From contig NZ_CP130649.1 of assembly GCF_030552895.1 (NCBI RefSeq), positions 1,240,001-1,304,000 on the forward strand: a DNA stretch of 64,000 bases. Direction: 5' to 3'. This stretch comes from Tatumella ptyseos (lineage in GTDB: Bacteria > Pseudomonadota > Gammaproteobacteria > Enterobacterales > Enterobacteriaceae). Made by a program: the position numbers and the translations under genes. This document shows, piece by piece, positions 26,945 to 36,100 of the stretch (the first letter of the stretch is position 1; the number at the start of each line of letters is the position of its first letter). The notes under the pieces are model-generated. The model did no database searches. It was not told the origin of the DNA and worked only from the letters and a program-made list of their open reading frames with translations.

Positions 26945-28357
26945 ATGAAGGAAGGTCAATTGTCGTTCAGAGAGAAGGTTGCGTACGGCATGGGGGATGC
27001 TGGTTGCAATATGATTGGCGGTGCAATAATGCTTTTCCTCAATTATTTTTATACTGATATTTTTGGGCTGACGCCAGCAATGGTTGGAATATTACTCCTC
27101 TCGGTAAGGGTCGTTGATGCCATCATCGATCCGATGATGGGGGCGATTGCTGATCGAACTACCAGTCGCTGGGGGCGGTTTCGACCTTATTTATTATGGG
27201 TAGCGCTACCCTATGCGTTATTTAGTGTGGTGATGTTTACCACGCCGAATTGGAGTCCTGAGAGTAAAATTATCTACGCTTTCGTCACCTATTTTCTCAT
27301 GTCAGTAACCTATACCGCCATCAATATTCCTTATTGCTCCTTGGGGGGCGTGATCACTGCTGACCCCCATGAACGGGTCGCCTGTCAATCTTATCGCTTT
27401 TTTATGGTAGGCATTGCAACGCTTATTCTCTCCTCCACGCTGCTCCCGATAGCGGACTTTTTTGGTGGCGGGGATAAGGCTCGCGGCTATCAAATGTCGA
27501 TGGGGGTAATGGCAATCATCGCTTTGTTGATGTTTCTGTTCTGCTTCGCTTATGTGAAAGAGCGTATTCAACCGGCGATCCCTTCCAAGCATGCACTTAA
27601 ATCCGATTTAAAAGCTATTTGGAAAAACGATCAATGGGTGCGTATTTTACTGCTGACTTTTTTTAACGTCTGTCCAGGATTCATTCGTATGGCGGCGACC
27701 ATGTACTACGTGACCTGGGTCATGGAGAAGTCGACCTCTTTCGCGAGTCTATTCATTAGCCTAGGTGTCATCGGAATGATGCTGGGCAGCGCGTTGGCAA
27801 AGCCACTGACGGATAAATTCTGTAAATTAAAAGTCTTCTTCTGGACCAACATCATACTGAGTCTCTTTTCCTTGGGCTTTTATTACTTAGATCCTCATGC
27901 CACCTCACTGATTCTCGTCGCGTATTTTATTCTAAATGTTTTGCATCAATTACCGTCACCGCTTCATTGGTCACTGATGGCGGATGTGGACGATTATGGC
28001 GAATGGAAAACGGGCAAACGTATCACGGGGATCAGTTTTTCTGGCAATATCTTTTTCATTAAAGTTGGCTTAGCGGTGGCGGGAGCGATGGTGGGTTTCT
28101 TGCTATCGACTTATGGTTACCAAGCTGGGGCAGCCCAGCAAAGTCCTCAGGCACTGGATGGCATTGTGATGTTATTCACTCTCATTCCGGCTGTGGGCTA
28201 TCTGATCACGGCAGGGGTCGTGCGGTTATTAAAAGTCGACCGTGAGACGATGCGAAAGATCCAAGCTGACTTAGCGATTCGTCGTCGTCAGTATCAGGAA
28301 CTGAGAAAGCCGAGCAACGTCAGTCGGCATCAACAATCCAGTGTTAATAGGAGTTAA
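26945..28357 (+). CDS. GPH-family (MelB/XynP-like) glycoside:cation symporter
   Basis: This 470-residue protein has 12 predicted membrane helices. The family signature near residues 58-80 (IIDPMMGAIADRTTSRWGRF, then RPY) and the C-terminal half motif LMADVDDYGEWKTGKR are typical of glycoside-pentoside-hexuronide symporters such as YicJ, XynP and MelB. A GH43 glycosidase gene begins 3 bp later, which points to import of arabino- or xylo-oligosaccharides that are cut inside the cell. The ATG at 26945 has a GGAGAT ribosome site that lies in an inverted repeat. Confidence 0.93.
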   Translation: MKEGQLSFREKVAYGMGDAGCNMIGGAIMLFLNYFYTDIFGLTPAMVGILLLSVRVVDAIIDPMMGAIADRTTSRWGRFRPYLLWVALPYALFSVVMFTTPNWSPESKIIYAFVTYFLMSVTYTAINIPYCSLGGVITADPHERVACQSYRFFMVGIATLILSSTLLPIADFFGGGDKARGYQMSMGVMAIIALLMFLFCFAYVKERIQPAIPSKHALKSDLKAIWKNDQWVRILLLTFFNVCPGFIRMAATMYYVTWVMEKSTSFASLFISLGVIGMMLGSALAKPLTDKFCKLKVFFWTNIILSLFSLGFYYLDPHATSLILVAYFILNVLHQLPSPLHWSLMADVDDYGEWKTGKRITGISFSGNIFFIKVGLAVAGAMVGFLLSTYGYQAGAAQQSPQALDGIVMLFTLIPAVGYLITAGVVRLLKVDRETMRKIQADLAIRRRQYQELRKPSNVSRHQQSSVNRS

Positions 28358-28360
28358 ACG

Positions 28361-29308
28361 ATGAGTGATTACCCCAATCCCCTGATAGAACAGCGTGCGG
28401 ATCCCCATATTTATCTTCATTCAGATGGCACCTATTATTTTATCGCATCAGTGCCTGAGTACGACCGGTTAGAGATACGCCACTCACCCACCTTAGTGGG
28501 TCTGGCTGAGGCACCGGCAACGGTAATTTGGCACAAGCCGGACAGTGGGCCGATGAGCGCCCTGATTTGGGCTCCTGAGCTACATCGGATCGATAATCAA
28601 TGGGTGATTTACTATGCCGCAGCTCCCTCATCAGAGATTGTAGACGGACTGTTTCAACATCGGATGTACGCGCTAATCTGTGAGGGCCAGGACCCCCTTC
28701 GTGACGCTTGGCAAGAGAAGGGCAGGATCATCACGCCAATCGATAGTTTCTCCTTAGATGCGACCTATTTCCAACATCAGGGTAAGCACTATTATCTTTG
28801 GGCGCAGAAAGATCCTGCCATTAAAGGCAATTCAAACTTATACCTGTCTGAACTCGCTAACCCTTGGACATTGAAAACACCGCCAATCATGTTGAGTAAG
28901 CCTGAATTTGCTTGGGAAACACGAGGTTTTTCAGTCAATGAAGGACCAGCCTTTATCGCCCATGGCGATCGCGTAATGATTGCTTTTTCAGCCAGCGCGA
29001 CGGATGAGAATTACTGTATTGGACTCCTTTATGCCGATAAGTCGAGTAACCTCTTAGATCCGTCCAGTTGGCATAAACTCACGCAGCCACTCTTCACCAC
29101 TCACCGCGGTAATCAACAATTTGGGCCGGGTCATAATAGTTTTACGCGTAACGAACAGGGTGAGGATATTCTGGTCTACCATGCTCGCAGCTATTCAACG
29201 ATTGAAGGGGATCCCCTCTATGATCCCAATCGACATACACGCATTAAGGTATTTCATTGGGACGACGAGGGGATGCCTTGCTTCGGTGAGCCTACCGCAG
29301 AAAGTTAA
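28361..29308 (+). CDS. GH43-family intracellular alpha-L-arabinofuranosidase-like glycosidase
   Basis: This 315-residue protein has no signal peptide, so it is cytoplasmic. The five-bladed propeller GH43 motifs are visible: RADPHIY with the general base D14, SLDATYF with D133, and VNEGPAF with the acid E194. This arrangement resembles enzymes annotated as exo-alpha-L-arabinofuranosidases. It is co-translated with the GPH symporter, with a 3-bp gap and ribosome site AGGAG, so the pair probably imports and cleaves arabino-oligosaccharides from plant cell walls. A beta-xylosidase specificity cannot be excluded. Confidence 0.88.
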   Translation: MSDYPNPLIEQRADPHIYLHSDGTYYFIASVPEYDRLEIRHSPTLVGLAEAPATVIWHKPDSGPMSALIWAPELHRIDNQWVIYYAAAPSSEIVDGLFQHRMYALICEGQDPLRDAWQEKGRIITPIDSFSLDATYFQHQGKHYYLWAQKDPAIKGNSNLYLSELANPWTLKTPPIMLSKPEFAWETRGFSVNEGPAFIAHGDRVMIAFSASATDENYCIGLLYADKSSNLLDPSSWHKLTQPLFTTHRGNQQFGPGHNSFTRNEQGEDILVYHARSYSTIEGDPLYDPNRHTRIKVFHWDDEGMPCFGEPTAES

Positions 29309-29324
29309 TGATTAAAATTCGTAG

Positions 29325-29366
29325 CACAGATCAGGGCATCCTAAAGTAGAGTGCCCTTGTCCTGTG
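29325..29366 (+). terminator. Imperfect hairpin after the GPH-GH43 operon
   Basis: CACAG (29325-29329) pairs with CTGTG (29362-29366), and AGGGCA (29333-29338) with TGCCCT (29352-29357), around a small internal loop. There is no T-run on the plus strand. It is the likely 3' end structure of the symporter-glycosidase transcript. Confidence 0.4.
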
Positions 29367-29451
29367 TAACCTTAAGCTATCACCCATCCGCTTGCGCTAG
29401 GTATACCTAGGGATTGAGGACTGCAAAGGCAGTGCGCAATGGTAAGTAAAA

Positions 29452-29727
29452 TCAATTATATTGAATAGTGATAATTTTAGCATTTTGACTAATATTCTGC
29501 GTTGAGACTTTAATAAAAGTATTAGTAGAAGATTCTACTTTGTTCAAACGGATATCCTTTGTTTTCATACATTGTATCGTTACGGCTTGCAGAACTTGTA
29601 TTTTGCAAGGTACCTCGATAATTCTCCCTTGGAAGCTGACATACCCATCCGAGGCATAACATAATACAGTGTTGGCCAATAAAAAGAGAATGATTGAACT
29701 CGTGCGTATAACCAGAGAATTTTTCAA
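29452..29727 (-). CDS. Small secreted protein with a fimbrial-subunit-like first strand
   Basis: This 91-residue protein begins with a signal peptide (to about residue 25, VLCYA). The mature start DGYVSFQGRIIEVPCKI, with a second cysteine 12 residues later (IQC), resembles the beginning of chaperone-usher pilus subunits (GxVxFxGxIxExxCxI). The protein is too short for a whole pilin and ends where the domain should continue. It could be a truncated remnant or a small periplasmic protein of its own. The gene is AT-rich and stands alone between convergent GH43 and the NCS1 permease. No usher or chaperone is nearby. Confidence 0.55.
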   Translation of the reverse strand: MKNSLVIRTSSIILFLLANTVLCYASDGYVSFQGRIIEVPCKIQVLQAVTIQCMKTKDIRLNKVESSTNTFIKVSTQNISQNAKIITIQYN

Positions 29728-30061
29728 AAGAATTTACTTCCAATAGTCGAATAAGTTCAGAATATCTCAAGGTTTCGTAATTTCCACTGACATCTATCAA
29801 TAAAATATAATTAAAAAAAATTAATACTTAAAATACGTTGTCACGTTAATTATTTATGTTTCTTGTTACGCTGAGATGAAAATTGAATAGTAAGCATTGC
29901 TTAAACCTAATCTTATTCTACGAATTGAACTCCTTAGCGGAAGGTCTGTTTACGATAGCAACATAGTATTCTTTCTCTGTGTAAGTAGATGTCGCTTGTA
30001 ATGGCCCGTTTTAGTGATAACGCTCTGCGAGGCGCTCTTCCTTGAGCGTCCTTGTGACTCG
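29728..30061. other. AT-rich intergenic region
   Basis: This 334-bp stretch upstream of the small secreted protein and downstream of the NCS1 permease gene has no convincing gene. It probably carries the promoter of the small protein; no clear terminator for the permease operon is visible. Confidence 0.5.
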
Positions 30062-31669
30062 TTAATGGAGTGTTTTACATAACGAGCAGATCACCCCGTT
30101 ATGGTGGGCCGAGAACAGCACATCGGGACGCTCGTAGGCTTGTTGGCATGCCACACAATGGTACAGTGTACTCACCGGCGAACCTGCCAGATCGTAACGC
30201 GACTCAGCGATACCATCGTCAGTGTGTTTAAGATAATACTTTCCGCCGGTGAGCAGGCCGATGATGGGTGTGAGCACTGCCGCCACGACTAAGGCAATTA
30301 AAGGTGAATAGGGCATGAGGAAAGGACCCAGCAAACCAAAGAACGCCGCAATAGATAACCCCGCGGCGGCCAAAAAGGCCACCATCCCGACGGGATTCAC
30401 ACTATAAAGCATCCCTTTTCGATACTCTGGCTGCTTAGGAGAGAGCTTTAACAGATACTTGTTGACGGCGATATCAACGGCGACAACCGTTACCCAAGCG
30501 ATAGCAAAGTTAGCGTAAAACCCTAAGATATTACCGAGCACTGAGAACATATCGCCTTCCATCAGGGCGAGCGCGATAGCGAGATTGATTAATACAAAGA
30601 CAATTCTTCCCGGATAGTGGCGGCGTACTCGCGTATAGGCACTTGTCCAAGATAACGAACCGGAGTAGGCATTGGTAACATTAATCTTGATTTGTGAAAT
30701 AACCACTAAGATCACCGCAAGCGTTAAGGCTAACCAGCCGGGTAGCATTTGGTGAAAAGCGGCATTAAATTGTTGGACCGGTTCAGTACTATTGATGCCT
30801 GGTGCGAGTGTCAGTAAATAAAACCCCAGAAACGCGCCAATGGCTTGTTTCAGTGCGCCCAAAATAACCCACCCCGGTCCTGCTGACAGCACTGCAATCC
30901 ACCATGAACGACTATTTTCGCGCGTTTTCGCTGGCATAAAGCGTAGATAATCAATCTGCTCACCAATCTGCATAATCAATGACAAACAGATCCCCGCTCC
31001 CAACATGACTGAAGCGAGATCGGCACCCGTTGTCCCGTTTTTACCTTGGAAGTTGAAAAATTGATCGGTGAGGGTCGGCTGCTGCCAGACTAAATAGAGC
31101 ACAGGTCCGATCATTAATACTAACCAGATGGGCGTGGTCCAAATTTGTAATTGGCTCAATGCTTTCATCCCATAGATAACGAGTGGGATTACCATCAAGG
31201 TGGAGACCAAATAGCCTAACCATAGGGGAATATGCAGGCCCAGTTGTAAGCCTTGCGCCATAATCGAGCCTTCTAGCGCAAAAAAGATAAAGGTAAAACT
31301 GGCAAAGATAATACTGGTCACTACCGAGCCATAATAGCCAAAGCCAGCCCCACGAGTGATTAAGTCGAGATCGATATTATAGCGCGCCGCGTAATAGGCG
31401 AGGGGAATACCAGTTAAGAAAATAATGATCGCTGCGAAGAGAATCGCGAGTAAGGCATTGGTGGTTCCATAAGTCATGCCAATACTGGCACCGATCGAGA
31501 AATCGGCCAGATAGGCGATCCCCCCTAAAGCCGTAATAGCGACCGTCGCAGTGCCCCAACGTCGAAAGCTATAAGGAGCATAGCGTAATGTATAATCTTC
31601 TAATGTTTCGTTAACCGAGGGCGCTTTTTTCACCGGAGGTTTCCCCTCAACTAAACTGTATTCACTCAT
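30062..31669 (-). CDS. NCS1-family permease with a C-terminal CxxC-CxxC tail, urea-operon linked
   Basis: This 535-residue purine-cytosine permease family transporter has about 12 helices (for example YAPYSFRRWGTATVAITALGG near the N-terminus). The unusual part is the end: C505-x2-C508 and C528-x2-C531, 19 residues apart, in a hydrophilic tail that looks like a zinc ribbon. ATG 31669 is chosen because AGAGG lies upstream and the following 30 residues are typical; the longer open frame is not. It is the fourth gene of the atzF-uca-gntR operon, separated by 67 bp that contain a small GGCGC/GCGCC hairpin. The substrate may be a urea-containing or ureide compound, by linkage only. Confidence 0.88.
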   Translation of the reverse strand: MSEYSLVEGKPPVKKAPSVNETLEDYTLRYAPYSFRRWGTATVAITALGGIAYLADFSIGASIGMTYGTTNALLAILFAAIIIFLTGIPLAYYAARYNIDLDLITRGAGFGYYGSVVTSIIFASFTFIFFALEGSIMAQGLQLGLHIPLWLGYLVSTLMVIPLVIYGMKALSQLQIWTTPIWLVLMIGPVLYLVWQQPTLTDQFFNFQGKNGTTGADLASVMLGAGICLSLIMQIGEQIDYLRFMPAKTRENSRSWWIAVLSAGPGWVILGALKQAIGAFLGFYLLTLAPGINSTEPVQQFNAAFHQMLPGWLALTLAVILVVISQIKINVTNAYSGSLSWTSAYTRVRRHYPGRIVFVLINLAIALALMEGDMFSVLGNILGFYANFAIAWVTVVAVDIAVNKYLLKLSPKQPEYRKGMLYSVNPVGMVAFLAAAGLSIAAFFGLLGPFLMPYSPLIALVVAAVLTPIIGLLTGGKYYLKHTDDGIAESRYDLAGSPVSTLYHCVACQQAYERPDVLFSAHHNGVICSLCKTLH

Positions 31670-31736
31670 TATTGACCTCTTTAGTTTGCATAGGGCGCCA
31701 AGCGCCGTGGAGGAATGGCAGTAAAGAACTTTTGTA

Positions 31737-32471
31737 CTAACCTGAAGTGGCTCGCAGTCCCTCCTTGTTATCTTCACAAGCCTGTAAGGTGAGCCGCGCT
31801 TGATGCAGACGATGCAAGGTAATTTCGCGAACGGCGGCTTTACTCTCTGAAATATGCAGGGTGAGCAGACGCAGAGCGGTTTCGCAGCGTTGCGCGAAGA
31901 TAGCTTGCAAAATAGCCTGATGTTGTTGGTAGGTGGCGAGAATACGGTCATCACGGGTAAAGTCGAGACGACGAATAATGCTTAACTTTTCAGTTAATTC
32001 AGTATGTAACAGTAAAAACTGACGATTATTGGTCGCGGCGACCAAAGCGCGATGAAAAGCCTCGTCTTCCAAGGCGACCGCTTTACCTTGGGTTAATGGC
32101 GCGCTTTCAGACCAAAAATGATGCACGGCTGCGAGTGCGGTGCGACTCTCTGCACAAGACATGGCACACAATCGACGTACCGCTTCACATTCCAAAACGA
32201 TTCGTAAATCATAAAGCTCTTCAAAATAGTCAAAATCGAAGGCTTTCACCTGCCAGCCACTGCGAAACAGGACTTCTACGTAACCTTCACGCTCTAAATT
32301 GAAAAGGGCCTGCCGTACCGGAGTACGGCTCACCTGTAACTGTTGGGCAAGCTCGTTCTCGCTAAAGCGCTCACCGGGTAATAGCTGAAAATCAAAAATA
32401 GATTGTTTAACCGCGTGATAGACCTTTGCCGCAAGGGCTTCACGCCCGGCCGTCGGAGGGGAATTAGGCAT
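31737..32471 (-). CDS. GntR-family transcriptional regulator with FCD ligand domain
   Basis: This 244-residue protein has an N-terminal winged helix (about 12-80, SENELAQQLQVSRTPVRQAL, then NLEREGYVEV) and a helical FCD effector domain (about 90-225, LYDLRIVLECEAVRRL; HRALVAATNN). FadR/FCD regulators usually repress linked catabolic operons until a metabolite binds. The start overlaps the urea carboxylase stop by 8 bp, so it is co-translated. A GTATAC-centred site before atzF (37912-37921) fits the operator type of this class and suggests autoregulation. Confidence 0.9.
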   Translation of the reverse strand: MPNSPPTAGREALAAKVYHAVKQSIFDFQLLPGERFSENELAQQLQVSRTPVRQALFNLEREGYVEVLFRSGWQVKAFDFDYFEELYDLRIVLECEAVRRLCAMSCAESRTALAAVHHFWSESAPLTQGKAVALEDEAFHRALVAATNNRQFLLLHTELTEKLSIIRRLDFTRDDRILATYQQHQAILQAIFAQRCETALRLLTLHISESKAAVREITLHRLHQARLTLQACEDNKEGLRATSG

Positions 32472-35400
32472 GGGTAATATCCCCTTCGGTTAATCGTAAT
32501 AATAGTTGTCCAGGGGTCACTTGCTGGCCGGGTTGCGCACTAATATGAGTAATGGTTCCCGAAAGCGTTGCCGTGATGGATAGCTCCATTTTCATTGCTT
32601 CAACGATAATTAAAGGCTGGCCAATCTCGACAACATCACCGTTTTTCACCAATACTTTCCAAACATTACCGCTTAATTCGGCGCAAATAGGCGTATCGGT
32701 TGAGGGTGTCTCTTCTTCAAGCGCTGCCGTTTGAACGATAGGACTCTGTTGCTCCTGTGCCGCCCAGAGACTCACCTCTTCGGAAAAAGCCTGAGATTGA
32801 CGAGAGCGAAAATCCGCAATGGATTGAGCATTCTCACTGAGAAACTGTTGGTATTCTGCAAAATCAAACACGCTTTCTTCGATACGAATGGTACTGCGGC
32901 CTTCACGAAAAGCTTCCCGTTCAACGGTCAATTCCGCTTCGGTCACAGGATAAAAGCGAACTTGATCGAAGAAATGCAGCAGCCAAGGTTGGTTGTCGCT
33001 AAATTGGCTATTTTTTAAAAATTTATTCCAGATGGGTAATGTTCTACCAACGAGTTGATAGCCGCCCGGTGAGTCCATTCCGTAGATACACATATACATC
33101 CCGCCAATGCCAACAGTCCCCTCGGCGGTAAAGGTTCGAGCAGGATTATACTTGGAGCTCAGTAAACGGTGACGTGGATCGAGGGGGACGGCACAGGGGG
33201 CACCGAGATAGACATCGCCTAATCCAAGAACAAGATAGCTGGCAGAAAATAGCGTCTCGCGGACCGTCTCGCGATCGGCGAGACCATTAATCCGTTGGAT
33301 AAAATCGACGTTATTAGGTAGCCAAGGGGCTTGGGTACAGACGGTTTCTTGGTATCGCTCGACTGCGGCAAGGGTGGCGCTATCCTCAAAGGCCATGGGT
33401 AACCAAATGATCCGTGAGGGAACTTTTAATTGCGTTACGTCGCCAAGTCCTTCTTCAATCTCGAGCAATCGAGTCATCAACGCTTGTTGAGTCAGGCGTA
33501 AGCTGTCGTAACGAATTTGTAATGAACGGACACCGGGAGAAAGCTCTTCAATCCCCTCAATGGCGGCATCGTCCAGGGCTTCCATCAATAGATGGACGCG
33601 CAAGCGTAACGCGAGGTCGAGAATATTATCGCCATACTCAATTAAGATGTAGTGATCACCCGCCTGCCGGTAATAGGCATCTGGCGTCACTGATGTCGCG
33701 GGACGTACAGCGAGTAGGGTTGCTGAACCAAGTGCCGTTTCAGTGAGTTCAGGGGCAGGTAGCCGAGGGACAGAAGGCGGAACCCATTGCGAGATAGCCT
33801 GCTGTTGAGCCGTTTCACGGGCTACGGCCTCTTGGTGACTTATCGGATAAAAACGGATGCTATCCCCGGGCTTTAGTTGGCCCACTTTCCACAATTCCGC
33901 CCGGGCAATGGTCACTGGACAGACAAAGCCTCCTAAGCTTGGTCCGTCGTGGGTCAGGATAACCGGAAAATCGCCAGTAAAGTTAATCGCCCCCACGGCA
34001 TATTCGCAATCATGGACATTCGAGGGGTGTAAACCGGCTTCGCCGCCATCGGGGCGACTCCAGCTTGGGGCGGGTCCCATTAATCGTACACCAAGGCGGT
34101 TAGAGTTATAATGTACCTGCCACTCGCTGGCAAAAAAGCGTTCAATACTTTCCTCGGTAAAAAAGTCGGGGGCGCCGTGTGGGCCGTATAAAACGCCAAT
34201 TTCCCACGTCGCACTGTACTGAGGGATCATCGCTGGATTGAGCGCAATAGGTTCACTGATCGGGGCAGGCGTAGTGTAAGCAGCAAGGGTAGGCTGAGAG
34301 ATTGCCAGCATATCGGCCACACGCAACGTTCGACCGGCATGACCACCAAATTGACCCAGTACGAAGGTCGACCGGCTACCCAAATACTCGGGCACATCAA
34401 AACCATTGCGCAAGGCTAAGTAAGTGCGACATCCCTGTTGCGCCCGGCCCAAGGTCAGTGTTTGACCTGCTTTGACCTGAATAGGCTGCCAATACTTTAC
34501 CGGTTGGTCATCAAGCCTCGCCGGGCAGTCAGCACCCGTTAAACTTATTACCGTATCGCAATGAAAGCGCAACGTCGGCCCTTGTAGGGTAAATTCCAGA
34601 CCTGCGGCAGCGGGATGATTGCCCACAATACGATTCGCTAAGCGAAAGGCGTAATCATCCATCGGACCCGAAGGGGGTACACCGATATGCCAATAGCCTA
34701 ACCGTCCAGGGTAATCCTGTATGCTACTAAAGGTACCGGGTTGTAGCACTTCGACGACAGAGGCCTGCGGGATAAACGTGTCGAGAAAACGAGTCGATAC
34801 CTCACCCTCACGAAATACTTCCGTGGCGATCACTTGACGTAAATAATCTAAATTAGTGGTGATGCCTTGTAACTGAGTCGCGGCCAAGGCTTGTTGTAAT
34901 GCCTCGAGGGCGGCCTGACGAGTCTCTGCCTTGACGATTAATTTAGCGATCATCGGATCATAGAAAGCCGAGACCTCACTGCCTTGTTCAATGCCACTGT
35001 CTATCCGTGCGCCGGGGGGAAATTGAACAGCCGTTAAGATGCCTGGGCAGGGCTGGAAATTCTTTAAGGGATCTTCAGCGTAAAGGCGGACTTCGATAGC
35101 GGCCCCTTGTGGAGGCTGTTCTAAGCGCTGCCAGTCAAGGGGATCGTCTGCTGCGACACGTAACATGCATTCAACTAAATCGACGCCTGTCACCGCTTCA
35201 GTAATAGGATGCTCGACTTGCAGTCGAGTGTTGACTTCTAGGAAATAAAAAGCTTGTTTTAGCGGGTCGTAAATATACTCTACGGTGCCAGCGCTGCGAT
35301 AGTTGACCCGTTCCCCCAGACGAACGGCTGAATCTAATAAAGCTTCGCGCAGTGTAGGAGGAAGATGGGGAGCAGGGGTTTCTTCCACCACTTTCTGGTT

Positions 35401-36099
35401 GCGGCGCTGTAACGAACAGTCTCTTTCGCCCAAGGCGATAACTTTTCCTTTTCCATCACCAAAAATTTGCACTTCAATATGGCGAGCATGATCGATATAG
35501 CGCTCAAGAAAGACCCCAGCATCGCTAAAAAATTGTTCCCCGAGACGTCGCACACTTTCCCATGCCTCACGCAGCGCGGGAGCATCTTCACAGCGTGTCA
35601 GCCCGATTCCCCCTCCACCTGCCGTGCTTTTTAGCATGATGGGATAGCCGATCGCCTCGGCGGCCTTTAGAGCCTCTTCTAACGAAGTGAGCAGTGCGGT
35701 ACCAGGTGTCATCGGGACGCCGGCTTCTGCCGCGAGTTCTCGCGCACGATGCTTTAACCCGAATTCCGCAATCTGGTGTGCCGTAGGGCCGATAAAGATA
35801 ATGCCTTGTTCTTCACAGGCGGTAGCAAACGAGACACTTTCAGAGAGAAAGCCGTAACCGGGCCAAATAGCCTGTGCACCGCTCTGTTTAGCGGCGGCCA
35901 GTATTTTATCGCTGCGAAGATAGCTCTCGCTGGCTTTATCTCCGCCCAGCGCAATGGCGATATCCGCCTCTTTAACATGTCGTGCATTGCGATCGGCATC
36001 AGAAAAGACGGCAACGCTGGTGATCCCTAGACGTTTTAAGGTGTTGATTGCGCGGCAAGCAATCTCACCACGGTTAGCAATCAGTACTGTGGTAAACAT
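32464..36099 (-). CDS. uca: Urea carboxylase (biotin- and ATP-dependent)
   Basis: This 1211-residue enzyme carboxylates urea to allophanate. Domains in order: biotin carboxylase (1-450, FTTVLIANRGEIACRAINTL; KSTAGGGGIGL), the KipA/AHS2-like then KipI/AHS1-like carboxyltransferase halves (about 475-1050), and a C-terminal biotinyl domain with the biotin lysine in VEAMKMEL. This is the bacterial urea carboxylase layout. Related guanidine carboxylases share it, but no carboxyguanidine deiminase genes are present, so urea is favoured. ATG 36099 has an AAGAGGA ribosome site and starts 1 bp after the atzF stop. Confidence 0.94.
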   Translation of the reverse strand: MFTTVLIANRGEIACRAINTLKRLGITSVAVFSDADRNARHVKEADIAIALGGDKASESYLRSDKILAAAKQSGAQAIWPGYGFLSESVSFATACEEQGIIFIGPTAHQIAEFGLKHRARELAAEAGVPMTPGTALLTSLEEALKAAEAIGYPIMLKSTAGGGGIGLTRCEDAPALREAWESVRRLGEQFFSDAGVFLERYIDHARHIEVQIFGDGKGKVIALGERDCSLQRRNQKVVEETPAPHLPPTLREALLDSAVRLGERVNYRSAGTVEYIYDPLKQAFYFLEVNTRLQVEHPITEAVTGVDLVECMLRVAADDPLDWQRLEQPPQGAAIEVRLYAEDPLKNFQPCPGILTAVQFPPGARIDSGIEQGSEVSAFYDPMIAKLIVKAETRQAALEALQQALAATQLQGITTNLDYLRQVIATEVFREGEVSTRFLDTFIPQASVVEVLQPGTFSSIQDYPGRLGYWHIGVPPSGPMDDYAFRLANRIVGNHPAAAGLEFTLQGPTLRFHCDTVISLTGADCPARLDDQPVKYWQPIQVKAGQTLTLGRAQQGCRTYLALRNGFDVPEYLGSRSTFVLGQFGGHAGRTLRVADMLAISQPTLAAYTTPAPISEPIALNPAMIPQYSATWEIGVLYGPHGAPDFFTEESIERFFASEWQVHYNSNRLGVRLMGPAPSWSRPDGGEAGLHPSNVHDCEYAVGAINFTGDFPVILTHDGPSLGGFVCPVTIARAELWKVGQLKPGDSIRFYPISHQEAVARETAQQQAISQWVPPSVPRLPAPELTETALGSATLLAVRPATSVTPDAYYRQAGDHYILIEYGDNILDLALRLRVHLLMEALDDAAIEGIEELSPGVRSLQIRYDSLRLTQQALMTRLLEIEEGLGDVTQLKVPSRIIWLPMAFEDSATLAAVERYQETVCTQAPWLPNNVDFIQRINGLADRETVRETLFSASYLVLGLGDVYLGAPCAVPLDPRHRLLSSKYNPARTFTAEGTVGIGGMYMCIYGMDSPGGYQLVGRTLPIWNKFLKNSQFSDNQPWLLHFFDQVRFYPVTEAELTVEREAFREGRSTIRIEESVFDFAEYQQFLSENAQSIADFRSRQSQAFSEEVSLWAAQEQQSPIVQTAALEEETPSTDTPICAELSGNVWKVLVKNGDVVEIGQPLIIVEAMKMELSITATLSGTITHISAQPGQQVTPGQLLLRLTEGDITHA

Positions 36100-36100
36100 A

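Noticed and set aside
29522..29800. 92-residue frame overlapping the small secreted protein
   Set aside because: No signal peptide or recognisable motif; the other frame has a clear signal peptide and pilin-like start.
31670..31954. 95-residue N-terminal extension of the urea-linked NCS1 permease
   Set aside because: The extension is antisense to the regulator gene, contains many cysteines and basic residues unlike the family, and a good ribosome site precedes ATG 31669.
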